Source: an uncultured Alphaproteobacteria bacterium (GTDB lineage: Bacteria > Pseudomonadota > Alphaproteobacteria > Rs-D84 > CACZYB01). Taken from it: a stretch of 64,000 bases of DNA. The DNA lies in contig CALXYK010000016.1 of assembly GCA_944392955.1 (NCBI GenBank), forward strand, positions 1-64,000, written 5' to 3'. The notes below the pieces were generated by a model. That model did no database searches. It saw nothing but the letters and a program-made list of their open reading frames with translations, and was not told where the DNA came from. Within the stretch, counting starts at the first letter, position 1, and each line of letters starts with the position of its first letter. Shown here piece after piece: positions 16,016 through 26,133 of this stretch. The position numbers and the translations under genes were made by a program.

Positions 16016-16057
16016 AAATCCCCCTTTGCATCAAGGGGGATTTTAGTTTGTAATTAT
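16016..16057. repeat. 42-bp direct repeat (copy 2), terminator hairpin
   Basis: Exact copy of 11996-12037. Here it terminates the leftward unit of two secreted proteins, three bases after the stop codon at 16061. The two copies bracket the radical SAM/HAD/kinase block. Confidence 0.95.
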
Positions 16058-16060
16058 ATA

Positions 16061-16957
16061 TTAAAGTGAATTTAGGACATTTTCACATTTTTCTGCCCTT
16101 TCCAAATCTTTTTTAGCCTTATCTATTGATACAGCAGATAAAACAGTAGAAGTTCCAGAAAGTCCTGTTGTAACACCTGCTAATATATTAGAAGCTAAAT
16201 TCAAATTTTTCTCTTTTTTCTTTCCCTTTTCACTATCATCGCCTCTTACTTTATCACTATTAGCAAGCGCAGAAGTAATTGCTCCTGTTGAAGCAGTCCC
16301 AAATCCTATACCACTTACTATTGTATTAGCAGTAGAAATAGATTTTAACTTATTAATATTATCCTTATCAAATTCAGAGCAAGCAGAAAGAATCTTGTTT
16401 GCAGGTTCACTTTTTTCTTCTAATGCCTCTAACCTTCCACGAGCGATTTTTAAAGATTTTAAATCATTATTACATTTTTCCATCTTTTGTGCCAAATCTT
16501 TTGCACCCAAAGTTGCTCCTACAGAAGTTCCCACTGAAACAACGGAGGTCAAAGTCGCCCCTGCAAGAAGACCTGTTCTAACATTTCCTAATTTTTTTGA
16601 CTCCTTGTTTTCGGAATTTATTTCTTCTTGTAATTGGGTTAGTTCTTGAAGCATTTCATCATAAGTCATAGAGGCGACACTTTTATAAAGGTTTTCTATA
16701 TTCTCATCTTTTTTTGCCTTCATTATACCAGTTGCCAAAGCCCCTCCTGCCGCAATAGTTCCTAAACCGGAAGAAACAGCGGTTGCCGTAGAAAGTCCCA
16801 AAATACTACTTAGATTAGATTTTATACCGGAGCAAGACTCTTTTACATTAGAAATTTGTAAGTTAACTAAATTTTTTGCCTCAGTTATTTCATTTGCTTT
16901 TGTTAACGAAGTAAATGTTAATATAAAACTTAATGTTAATATTGAAATTTTTTTCAT
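16061..16957 (-). CDS. exported protein with Gly/Ala-rich hydrophobic segments
   Basis: 298 residues with a signal peptide (KKISILTLSFILTFTSLTKA). The mature part alternates charged helical stretches with three small-residue-rich hydrophobic segments (about 55-80, 125-150 and 210-230), and another Gly/Ser/Thr-rich one near 255-275. All could insert into a membrane. Cysteines at the start of the mature part, in MEKCNND, in LSACSE and near the C-terminus (AEKCENV) could form disulfides. No recognised family. It follows the other secreted protein by 23 bases and shares its signal-peptide sequence style, so the two form one unit. Confidence 0.75.
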   Translation of the reverse strand: MKKISILTLSFILTFTSLTKANEITEAKNLVNLQISNVKESCSGIKSNLSSILGLSTATAVSSGLGTIAAGGALATGIMKAKKDENIENLYKSVASMTYDEMLQELTQLQEEINSENKESKKLGNVRTGLLAGATLTSVVSVGTSVGATLGAKDLAQKMEKCNNDLKSLKIARGRLEALEEKSEPANKILSACSEFDKDNINKLKSISTANTIVSGIGFGTASTGAITSALANSDKVRGDDSEKGKKKEKNLNLASNILAGVTTGLSGTSTVLSAVSIDKAKKDLERAEKCENVLNSL

Positions 16958-16980
16958 TTTATTTCTCCAATTTTTGTAAT

Positions 16981-18075
16981 TTAAAATTTCTGCTGAGAAC
17001 CATAAGCATCTATCGTAGATTCCTCTAAATAAATAGTATTAGTTCCAGATAAAGGTGTATTTCCATAACTTGGCTCATCCGACCAAAAATCACCTTCTTG
17101 TGTCATATATTCAAGGACATCTGTTTTATAAGAATAGTAATCTTTTTCAGCTTTTTTCCAATCAACAATATATGTAGTTTTTTCCAATGTTGGATCTGGT
17201 TTTAAGTTAAGATTTCCATTTGGTTTATATGCACTTTCCGGCGCTTTGACTATTTTACCACCTCTGCCATCATCTATAATTTCAACACCATCAGGCAATA
17301 AACTTTTATCTTCTGGTATCACTATTAATTTACCTTTTTCTTCATCTGATAAATGCTCTGACCTATCCTTTGCAACAGTATATCCTTTTGGAAGAGGAAC
17401 AGAATCTGTCGTCAGTGCCATAAATTCTGTGTGTTTATCCCCATTTGAAAATCCTCGTGAATTTACAAAATAGCGTCCATCATCCATTAAATGAACCGAT
17501 TCATAATCAAAAAAGGGTTGATTATTTTCCTTTAACTCTATCCGATCATTACCTTCACTATTAGTATACACATCCTTTGTGTATTTTTTACCATTTTCAT
17601 CAACATATGTTGTTCTTTTCAATACAATATTGTTATCAAAAATTTTCTGTTCTACCTTACCCTCTAAATTTGCAACTTTTTCTGCAAATTCATCTTGATA
17701 TTTTTCAACATAAAATTGTCTTTTTGTAAAATTAGCAGAAAAACTCATTTTATTTATTTTTTCCTTATTTTCCGCTGATAAATTTGTTAAGAAATCTAGT
17801 AATTTAGTTATCTTGGCTTCATCAGAAAGTTTTTTCCAACCATCTATTTCCAAATTAAAATTATTGTGGAAAAATTCATAAAATTCCTCTATTCGTTGTC
17901 TCTTGACCTTTTTATCGGCTTTATTTTCATAATCAAGATAGTCATCTTCAAATATTTGATCTTTTTTTGCTCTTTCTACCTGGTATTCTGGCAATCCTGT
18001 AAATTTAACTTCTGCCTTTATAGTAAATGAAGTCCCAAGTATACATAACAGTGTTAAAAATGAAATTTTTTTCAT
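16981..18075 (-). CDS. secreted protein of unknown function
   Basis: 364 residues with a signal peptide (KKISFLTLLCILGTSFTIKA). The mature protein is hydrophilic, mixed charged, with many Tyr and Lys, and has no membrane segment or lipobox. The centre (about 165-290) has short beta-like repeats around DG-(R/G) turns (MDDGRYFV, IDDGRGGKIV). Function unknown. GGAGAG lies before the ATG. Upstream is a structured RNA that ends in a terminator hairpin 28 bases before this gene, which may act as an attenuator. Confidence 0.75.
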   Translation of the reverse strand: MKKISFLTLLCILGTSFTIKAEVKFTGLPEYQVERAKKDQIFEDDYLDYENKADKKVKRQRIEEFYEFFHNNFNLEIDGWKKLSDEAKITKLLDFLTNLSAENKEKINKMSFSANFTKRQFYVEKYQDEFAEKVANLEGKVEQKIFDNNIVLKRTTYVDENGKKYTKDVYTNSEGNDRIELKENNQPFFDYESVHLMDDGRYFVNSRGFSNGDKHTEFMALTTDSVPLPKGYTVAKDRSEHLSDEEKGKLIVIPEDKSLLPDGVEIIDDGRGGKIVKAPESAYKPNGNLNLKPDPTLEKTTYIVDWKKAEKDYYSYKTDVLEYMTQEGDFWSDEPSYGNTPLSGTNTIYLEESTIDAYGSQQKF

Positions 18076-18094
18076 ATATACTCTCCTTTTTTGT

Positions 18095-18290
18095 AAAAAT
18101 TAAACCACTCGTATCAAAGAGTGGTTGGAGAGTTCACAATAACCGAAAGCAATACTAAAACGGCGTCTAATATATAAATACAATAGACATCTCCCCAACC
18201 TTTTCAAAGTTGGGATATATTGCTTTTTGAGCCATTGTGAGTAGCCCCGCACCCTCTCGGATACTAATTTAGCTTAAATATACTAAATCT
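18095..18290 (-). ncRNA. structured RNA A (small RNA or attenuated leader)
   Basis: The minus strand can form a nested structure. GAGAG (18254-18258) pairs with 18128-18132. A seven-pair helix joins 18234-18240 to 18134-18140, and a nine-pair helix joins 18218-18226 to 18146-18154. Inside lie two hairpins (18194-18199/18209-18214 and 18184-18188/18165-18169). A terminator hairpin with seven-base arms (18104-18110/18119-18125) and ATTTTT ends it. A good promoter precedes it. It shares a 3' motif and one covarying helix with the RNA near 30.5 kb. It could be a free small RNA or a riboswitch-like leader of the 18075 gene. I recognise no known family; it does not look like SRP RNA, RNase P RNA or tmRNA. 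Confidence 0.6.
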
Positions 18291-18296
18291 GATTAC

Positions 18297-18325
18297 ATCA
18301 TACCATAGAAAAATAAATTTATCAA
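18297..18325 (-). promoter_or_regulatory. promoter of structured RNA A
   Basis: Minus-strand TTGATA (18320-18325), 17 bases, TATGAT (18297-18302). The predicted start near 18290 gives a transcript of about 195 bases to the terminator. Confidence 0.7.
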
Positions 18326-18409
18326 ACCAATATTAAATTTTAATTTAAAAAAAATTTATAGGAAATTAAAAATAAATATTTAAAAAGATTGAATAATTAC
18401 CATAAAAAA

Positions 18410-18431
18410 AATGGCTCTACAGCCATTTTCA
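18410..18431 (-). terminator. terminator of tRNA-Lys
   Basis: AAAATGGCT and AGCCATTTT form a nine-pair stem, and the minus strand continues with a long T run. The T run lies on the side expected for the leftward tRNA gene. Confidence 0.8.
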
Positions 18432-18470
18432 AAAACTCTCTACAACATTTCTAAAAACATCTTACTCAAA

Positions 18471-18546
18471 TGGTGGGTGTTACAGGACTTGAACCTGTGA
18501 CCCACTGATTAAAAGTCAGTTGCTCTACCAGCTGAGCTAAACACCC
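18471..18546 (-). tRNA. tRNA-Lys (anticodon TTT), CCA encoded
   Basis: On the minus strand the acceptor GGGTGTT pairs with AACACCC. The D arm is GCTCAGCTGGTAGAGC, the anticodon stem-loop CTGAC-TTTTAAT-CAG gives anticodon TTT, the T arm is CAGGTTCAAGTCCTG, and ACCA is encoded. Confidence 0.97.
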
Positions 18547-18618
18547 ATTTAACAAGCAAGAATGATACCTAAAAAAATTTATATAGTCAAGTCTTTTTTC
18601 ATATTTTTAAATATAATA

Positions 18619-19590
18619 TCAAAAACCAGAAGTTTTATCCCTAATTTTTTTCCATTCTTGCCTATTTTTTTCATGTTCTTCCAATGTTTTTGCAAATTTA
18701 TGCCCACCTGAACCATCCGCCACAAAATAAAGGAAATCTGTTTCAGCAGGATTCAAAACTGCCCTTATACTATCAATTCCAGGATTGGCAATTGCCCCTA
18801 TTGGCAAACCATTTATTTTATATGTATTATACGGAGTAACCACCTCTAAATCTTTTTTATAAAGACGCCTTCCTCTCATATTTCCATACTTATTAGTAAG
18901 GGTGTAAACTACCGTCGGATCACTTTGAAGCCTCATTTTCTTATTCAATCTATTTATAAATACAGATGCAACCAACGGACGCTCCTCTGGAATACCTGTT
19001 TCTTTTTCAACAATAGAAGCCAAAATAATAGCTTCCTCCTTAGTTTTAATAAGCAAATTCTCCTGTCTATTTTCCCACTCTTTATCTATAACTTCAGACA
19101 TTGCCTGTTTCATTTTAAGGATTAAGTCATCTTTGGTTATCATTTTATTATAAGCATAAGTTTGAGGAAGCAATTCCCCATCTTTTACAGAAACAGATAT
19201 ATTTCCTGTTAAATCATCATAACTATTTATTATCTCAAAAATTTGCTTAACCGTTAATCCCTCGGGAATAGTTATATATTTGTTATACATACGACCACTG
19301 GTAATAATACCTTGTATTTGACTTAATGTTGCACCCTCGGGAATAGAATATTCACCAAGTTTCAAGTTATTTTGGTCCCAAGACAAATACATCCATAACA
19401 TAAACAAAAACTTAGAGTTAATTATTTCTTCTGAATAAAGTTTTTCAGCCACAATAGACAACCTATCGCCAGGAATTATTTCTATAATTTTCTGATTTTT
19501 ATTCATAGGCATAACAAATATATAAAGGAAAAAAGAAATAAAAATTCCTAATACACAAGAAAATAAAATTCTAATACGCTTTTTATTCAT
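18619..19590 (-). CDS. mltG: endolytic murein transglycosylase MltG (YceG)
   Basis: Inner-membrane-anchored enzyme that cuts nascent glycan strands and sets peptidoglycan chain length; 323 residues. The N-terminus has one membrane helix (ILFSCVLGIFISFFLYIF). A LysM-like part (PGDRLSIVAEKL) follows, then the YceG catalytic domain with IVEKETG, containing the catalytic Glu, and NRLNKKMRLQSDPTVVY. The start at 19590 is chosen over a GTG three codons earlier because AGGTG then sits at proper distance. It uses TGA as stop, one of few in the window. It lies 14 bases behind the terminator of the rpsF-rpsR-rplI unit, so it depends on read-through or a promoter inside rplI. Confidence 0.93.
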   Translation of the reverse strand: MNKKRIRILFSCVLGIFISFFLYIFVMPMNKNQKIIEIIPGDRLSIVAEKLYSEEIINSKFLFMLWMYLSWDQNNLKLGEYSIPEGATLSQIQGIITSGRMYNKYITIPEGLTVKQIFEIINSYDDLTGNISVSVKDGELLPQTYAYNKMITKDDLILKMKQAMSEVIDKEWENRQENLLIKTKEEAIILASIVEKETGIPEERPLVASVFINRLNKKMRLQSDPTVVYTLTNKYGNMRGRRLYKKDLEVVTPYNTYKINGLPIGAIANPGIDSIRAVLNPAETDFLYFVADGSGGHKFAKTLEEHEKNRQEWKKIRDKTSGF

Positions 19591-19603
19591 AACTTTCACC
19601 TAT

Positions 19604-19633
19604 AAAAAAGGATTGTAGCAAAAACCACAATCC
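19604..19633 (-). terminator. terminator between rplI and mltG
   Basis: GGATTGT (19610-19616) pairs with ACAATCC (19627-19633), and the minus strand continues with six T. Confidence 0.75.
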
Positions 19634-19664
19634 CTTTCAATAAAAAACGAATAAATAAAATAAA

Positions 19665-20273
19665 TTATTTAGTTTCAGTATCCTCTGATTTCTTTTCAAC
19701 TTTTTCATCAGATTCTACATTTTCTGCTTTCTCAGAGGTATTTTTTGCTTTTTCCTCTTTTTCAGAAGATTTTGCTTTTTTAGCCTTTTGCTCTTTTTCA
19801 GCATTAAGCTCAGCAACTTTTGCTTCTTCCTCTGATCTTGCAACATTAACTTTAATCACTTCTACAACTTCTGGATGCAAAGTTACATTAACATCATAAA
19901 TTCCTATTTCTTTAATAGGTGTATCAATAGAAATTTTTGAATAATCGATATCAGCCCCAGCATTTTTAAGAATTGCAGAAACATCACGGGTAGAAACAGA
20001 ACCATAAAGATGACCTGTATCACCAGCTTGTCTTATAACAACAAAGGATTTTCCTTTAATTTTAGCAGACAAAGCCACAGCCTGTTTTTTAGCCTCTTCA
20101 CTAGCCTTTGCCAATTCTGCCTTTCTACTTTCAAACATTTCCAAATTAGCTTTGGTTACTCTTAAAGCCTTACCATTAGGTATAAGGAAATTTCTAGCAT
20201 AACCATCTTTTACATTTACCTTATCGCCAAGGTGGCCAAGTTTTCCTATTTTTTCTAATAAAATAACTTCCAT
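19665..20273 (-). CDS. rplI: 50S ribosomal protein L9
   Basis: 202 residues. The N-terminal signature (VILLEKIGKLGHLGDKVNVKDGYARNFLIP) is diagnostic and contacts 23S rRNA. The long helix and C-terminal domain follow to about residue 150. The last 50 residues are an unusual Lys/Glu-rich low-complexity tail, absent from E. coli L9 (149 residues) but common as variable extensions in alphaproteobacteria. Third gene of the rpsF-rpsR-rplI operon. Confidence 0.96.
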   Translation of the reverse strand: MEVILLEKIGKLGHLGDKVNVKDGYARNFLIPNGKALRVTKANLEMFESRKAELAKASEEAKKQAVALSAKIKGKSFVVIRQAGDTGHLYGSVSTRDVSAILKNAGADIDYSKISIDTPIKEIGIYDVNVTLHPEVVEVIKVNVARSEEEAKVAELNAEKEQKAKKAKSSEKEEKAKNTSEKAENVESDEKVEKKSEDTETK

Positions 20274-20282
20274 TTTAAACTC

Positions 20283-20507
20283 CTATTCATTATTTGCGAC
20301 ATAAGGCAACAAAGCAATATATCTTGCACGTTTAATTGCATTAGCTAATTGTCTTTGACTTTTAGCAGATGTTCCAGAAATTCTACGAGGAACAATCTTA
20401 CCACGTTCAGAAATAAACTTTTTAAGAAGTTTTACATCTTTATAATCAATAACAACAGATTTTAAAGAATCGCCTTTTTTTCTAATAACTTTATCTTGTA
20501 TAGCCAT
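20283..20507 (-). CDS. rpsR: 30S ribosomal protein S18
   Basis: 74 residues, the normal size, with the conserved [18 protein letters not shown] and [22 protein letters not shown] blocks. S18 binds as a heterodimer with S6 on the 30S platform. The start at 20507 (MAIQDKV) is chosen, not the longer frame that would overlap rpsF. AAGGAAA precedes it and the family starts there. One base separates it from rpsF. Confidence 0.96.
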   Translation of the reverse strand: MAIQDKVIRKKGDSLKSVVIDYKDVKLLKKFISERGKIVPRRISGTSAKSQRQLANAIKRARYIALLPYVANNE

Positions 20508-20508
20508 T

Positions 20509-20853
20509 TTATTTCCTTTCATCTTTAACATCTTTTTGAGAAAGCATAGGAGAAGGACCTTCCGAAGGTTTATCAAGTTTAACAGTCATAAACCTTAGGA
20601 CATTTTCATTCAATCCAAGTTTTCTTTCAAATTCAGTAATAGCAGCAGCCGGAGCTTCTGTTTCCAAAAGGACATAATGACCTTTTTTATTTTTTTTGAT
20701 TTTATATGCAAGAGAACGAAGTCCCCAGTTTTCTTCTTTAAGTAATTTACCATTACCATCAGAAATAATTTTTTTGAAATCTTTGGAAATATCTTCCACT
20801 TGTTGTGGAGTTAAATCCTGTCTCAAAACAAAAACAGTTTCGTAAAATGCCAT
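20509..20853 (-). CDS. rpsF: 30S ribosomal protein S6
   Basis: 114 residues. It begins [19 protein letters not shown] and carries the conserved [21 protein letters not shown] strand-helix segment. First gene of the S6-S18-L9 operon, transcribed leftward. The 190-base upstream gap contains a short GCC-GTTTA-GGC hairpin that could be part of an S6:S18-binding leader, but I cannot confirm that. Confidence 0.96.
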   Translation of the reverse strand: MAFYETVFVLRQDLTPQQVEDISKDFKKIISDGNGKLLKEENWGLRSLAYKIKKNKKGHYVLLETEAPAAAITEFERKLGLNENVLRFMTVKLDKPSEGPSPMLSQKDVKDERK

Positions 20854-20988
20854 AATAAAAAACTCCTTATGGTTAATTTCAAAGGTATAATTTTTAAATT
20901 TCTACACCAATAGAAATCCTTTGAATCATCCACTTTTTTTCTTGTTAACTAACGCCTAAACGGCAATAAAAAAGAATCTCAAAAGCAG

Positions 20989-21016
20989 AAAGGTGATGTT
21001 AATCTACACCACCTTT
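20989..21016 (-). terminator. weak terminator after the pilin gene
   Basis: AAAGGTG (20989-20995) pairs with CACCTTT (21010-21016) with a 14-base loop. The T-rich tract on the minus strand is interrupted. Confidence 0.4.
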
Positions 21017-21043
21017 GCAAAAAAATCAAGTGTTTTCTTATAC

Positions 21044-21568
21044 TTACTCCTTTAAAAAGAAGCCCTGCACTGTATTTATATCTTTTGCAGAACAACTAGT
21101 TGCAATTTCTGATATAGAAGGGACAGAGTTAACACCAGTATCCTTGTTAACCCCTATTGCAACAGGCGATTGTTTAATAAAGATATTTGCCACACTAACA
21201 CAAGTTGCAGGGGATAAATTTTTAAATTTAATACCAAAATAAGGTTTGGACAAAGTTGTTCCAGCAGTTCCTGTTTTATTAGCAGATATTGCAAGGTTTG
21301 AGCCCCAAGGATCCACCAAATTTATTTGATCCCCAAGTTTTGTTTTTAAAGTATTTGTTAAATCACCAGTCAAAGGGAACTGTCTACCCATATAATAAGT
21401 ATTTATTATTTCTACAATATCACCTACTTGATCTTCTGCCTGAATCACCCTTGTTTTTTCAACCGAGTCAGAATACATTTTTATAGTAGATGCACTCAAA
21501 ACAACTATCAACCCTAAATATAGGATCATTTCCATCATAGAACGCCCTAAATCATTTTTAAATTTCAT
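21044..21568 (-). CDS. type IV pilin-like protein (prepilin)
   Basis: 174 residues. The N-terminus is a class III signal: a short basic leader (MKFKNDLG), then RSMMEMILYLGLIVVLSAS, a hydrophobic helix with Glu at mature position +5 as in type IV pilins. It is processed by a prepilin peptidase after Gly. The C-terminal domain has two cysteines (ATCVSV and ATSCSA), the usual disulfide-bonded D-region. It resembles the PilS/TcpA-type class. The longer upstream frame overlapping ksgA is rejected because AAGGAG lies just before ATG 21568. No pilus assembly genes are nearby, so it is an orphan subunit or pseudopilin. Confidence 0.78.
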   Translation of the reverse strand: MKFKNDLGRSMMEMILYLGLIVVLSASTIKMYSDSVEKTRVIQAEDQVGDIVEIINTYYMGRQFPLTGDLTNTLKTKLGDQINLVDPWGSNLAISANKTGTAGTTLSKPYFGIKFKNLSPATCVSVANIFIKQSPVAIGVNKDTGVNSVPSISEIATSCSAKDINTVQGFFLKE

Positions 21569-21644
21569 AATTTTCTCCTTTCTTATTTTTTCAACATAGT
21601 TTATTATATCATAAGAAAGCAAATAACTCAAAATAAATTTTACT

Positions 21645-23572
<1,928 letters not shown>

Positions 23573-23654
23573 TTACAATAAATTTTTATAAACTATAATA
23601 TAAAATATAAGTTTTAAAACTACAAGGAAAAGTTGCAAATTTTATATATTTTTT

Positions 23655-24287
23655 TTATTTTTTCACAATTTTACAAAATCTTTTCATATAGCAATTTTTA
23701 CAATCTGGATTTTTTGCCTTACAAATATATCTTCCAAACAAAACTAAATAATTTGAAATAAATGGCTTATAATAATCCGGAATTATTTTCTCCAAAGCCT
23801 CTTCTACCTTTTCCGGAGTATTACAATCACTACCTACCAAACCAAACCTTTGTACAAGCCTTAAAACATGAGTATCCACACCAATAGTCGGAGCCCCATA
23901 CAATTCATTTAATATCACATTCGCGGATTTTCTGCCAATACCTGGCAATTTAATTAAATCTTCCCTAGTTTTAGGAAGAACACCATTAAAATCAGAAATA
24001 AGCATTTCTGACATTTCAATAATGTGCTTTGCCTTTGAATTAAACAAACCTATTGTTTTTATATATTTTTTTATATTATTCAACCCTAATTCAAGCATAG
24101 CATGAGGATTATCAGCAACTTCAAACAATTCCCTTGTCGCAATATTAACCGATTTATCCGTAGCCTGAGCCGAAAGCAAAACTGCCACCGCAAAGGTATA
24201 GGGATTTTTATAGTTAAGTTCAGATTTTGTATTTCCTATTTTTTTAGAAAATATATCTAACATTTCAAGCAAATCTGATTTTTTCAT
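23655..24287 (-). CDS. nth: endonuclease III (DNA glycosylase/AP lyase)
   Basis: 210 residues. Base-excision-repair enzyme for oxidised pyrimidines. The helix-hairpin-helix LPGIGRKSANV contains the catalytic Lys, VDTHVLRL the catalytic Asp. The C-terminal cluster C-X6-C-X2-C-X5-C (CKAKNPDCKNCYMKRFC) holds 4Fe-4S. It starts one base after the dnaG stop, so it is co-transcribed with dnaG. Confidence 0.95.
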   Translation of the reverse strand: MKKSDLLEMLDIFSKKIGNTKSELNYKNPYTFAVAVLLSAQATDKSVNIATRELFEVADNPHAMLELGLNNIKKYIKTIGLFNSKAKHIIEMSEMLISDFNGVLPKTREDLIKLPGIGRKSANVILNELYGAPTIGVDTHVLRLVQRFGLVGSDCNTPEKVEEALEKIIPDYYKPFISNYLVLFGRYICKAKNPDCKNCYMKRFCKIVKK

Positions 24288-24288
24288 A

Positions 24289-26037
24289 TTAAATATCCTG
24301 TTCTAACCTATGATTTATTTCTTCTATATCCTTCTTAACTAAATTTATTTTTTCCCTTATAATTTGTATTTCACTTTCGGGAACAGAAAATAATTGAGCA
24401 TTCAAAGACTTCAACTCTGCATTCAATTTTTCCAAATCACATCTTGCAATTTTTTCTTCTAAAATTTTTTCTGCACTCTCCGGTTTATTTACCAAAGAAG
24501 CCAATTCAAACTTTAATAAAATTTGCGGATTATAACCTTTGTCATTTAAAAATTTTAATATAGTAGTCCTTGTATGAGGATTAACCGAAATTTCATTTAC
24601 CACATCTGTAAATATTTTTTTATAAACAGGATGTTCCAATTGTATAGTTTTTCCCCTTTCTAAAAACTTAGAAAACAAATCAGGATATGCAATAGAAAAT
24701 GCCAAAATCATTTTCTCATTGGAATTTTCAGGATTCGCCTTTGGAATAACAACATTTTTACTAGAACTAACTTTAACAAATTGTTTTTTCATACGACTAG
24801 CAAAATCATTCAAATAAAATTTTCTAATACTTTCACTTTTAATTCTTGAAAATTCTTGTTTGATTTCTTGCTCTAACCCTGCCCTTTGTTCAGGAGTTTC
24901 TATTTTCTTATCAGATGAAAAATACATCCATAAAATATCAGATAGGGAAATAGATTTTGTGTTAAGCATTTTCTGAAATTCATCATGACCAAAGGCATGC
25001 AAGAATTCATCTGGATCTTTTGCCCCTTCAATAAGGCAAAATTTTAAGGAATATCCCGGCTTTAAAATAGGAAGCACTCTTAATGCTGCCCTTATACCAG
25101 CCTTTCGTCCTGCGGAATCAGAATCAAAACACAATATAGGTTCCGGAGCCAACCTCCACAACAACTCTATCTGACTTTCGGTAATTGCAGTGCCCAAAGG
25201 AGCCACCGCACACTTAAATCCAAATTGATGCAAAGAAATAGTATCCATATAACCTTCTGTTGCAATTACTTGTTTTTTTTCTATTGCTTCCACTCTTGCC
25301 TGGGCAAAACCATATAAATTTTTACCTTTTGAAAAAACTAATGATTCCGGAGAATTTAGGTATTTTGGCAATGAATCATCCATCACCCTTCCACCAAAGG
25401 CAACAACTCTGCCTTTAAAATCAGTAATAGGAAATAAAACTCTATCTCTAAAATAATCATACAACATAGAATTTTTTTCACTTCTTCTAGCCAATCCCGC
25501 CTTTACCATAACGGAAACAGGAATATTTTTTTCTTCTAAATATTTAATAAGTTTATTGCCATTAGGAGCATAACAAATATGGAAATTTGATATAATTTCA
25601 TCAGACAGCCCCCTTTTTTTCAAATAATCCAAGGCATGTTTACCTTCCTCTGAATAAAGTTGTTTTTTAAAAAACTCTAATGCAAGGTTTAAAACTTCAT
25701 ATAATTCATGAGCCTCTTTATCCTTTTTTCTTTGTTCCTCACTTGCAACCGGTATTTCAATACCAGCATCATTACATAACTTTTCAACTGCTTCTATAAA
25801 AGACAGATGTTGTATCTGCATAGTAAAGGAAATTATATCACCATGTGCCCCACAACCGAAACAATGATAAAACTTCTTTTGTTCATTAACAGAAAACGAT
25901 GCTGTTTTTTCATTATGGAAAGGACATCTACCCCAATTCTCCTTTCCCTTATTAGTCAACGGAACATGCCTAGAAACTACATCAACAATAGATATCCTAT
26001 CCCTAAGATTTTCTAAAAATAACTTATCAAAACCCAT
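24289..26037 (-). CDS. dnaG: DNA primase
   Basis: 582 residues. It makes RNA primers for lagging-strand synthesis. N-terminal CHC2 zinc ribbon (CPFHNEKTASF, then FYHCFGCG), TOPRIM core with EGYMDT and CFDSDSAGRKAGIRA, and a C-terminal helicase-binding region rich in helices. The start at 26037 is preferred over an upstream in-frame codon because GAGG lies 8 bases before it and the family begins around GFDKLFLENLRDRI. The usual neighbour rpoD is replaced by nth. Confidence 0.95.
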   Translation of the reverse strand: MGFDKLFLENLRDRISIVDVVSRHVPLTNKGKENWGRCPFHNEKTASFSVNEQKKFYHCFGCGAHGDIISFTMQIQHLSFIEAVEKLCNDAGIEIPVASEEQRKKDKEAHELYEVLNLALEFFKKQLYSEEGKHALDYLKKRGLSDEIISNFHICYAPNGNKLIKYLEEKNIPVSVMVKAGLARRSEKNSMLYDYFRDRVLFPITDFKGRVVAFGGRVMDDSLPKYLNSPESLVFSKGKNLYGFAQARVEAIEKKQVIATEGYMDTISLHQFGFKCAVAPLGTAITESQIELLWRLAPEPILCFDSDSAGRKAGIRAALRVLPILKPGYSLKFCLIEGAKDPDEFLHAFGHDEFQKMLNTKSISLSDILWMYFSSDKKIETPEQRAGLEQEIKQEFSRIKSESIRKFYLNDFASRMKKQFVKVSSSKNVVIPKANPENSNEKMILAFSIAYPDLFSKFLERGKTIQLEHPVYKKIFTDVVNEISVNPHTRTTILKFLNDKGYNPQILLKFELASLVNKPESAEKILEEKIARCDLEKLNAELKSLNAQLFSVPESEIQIIREKINLVKKDIEEINHRLEQDI

Positions 26038-26095
26038 AACTATATCCTCAACACACGAAGCATATATGATTTTTTTCAAAAAATCAAAATAAAAA

Positions 26096-26117
26096 AAGCC
26101 CCAAAAAAATGGGGCTT
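26096..26117 (-). terminator. terminator of the Yip1-like gene
   Basis: AAGCCCC (26096-26102) and GGGGCTT (26111-26117) form a seven-pair stem. The minus strand continues with seven T. Confidence 0.85.
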
Positions 26118-26133
26118 GTAAAAAAGTCTTAAA

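Noticed and set aside
20508-20576. N-terminal extension of S18
   Set aside because: The extra 23 codons overlap rpsF and do not match the family; the start at 20507 has a proper ribosome binding site.
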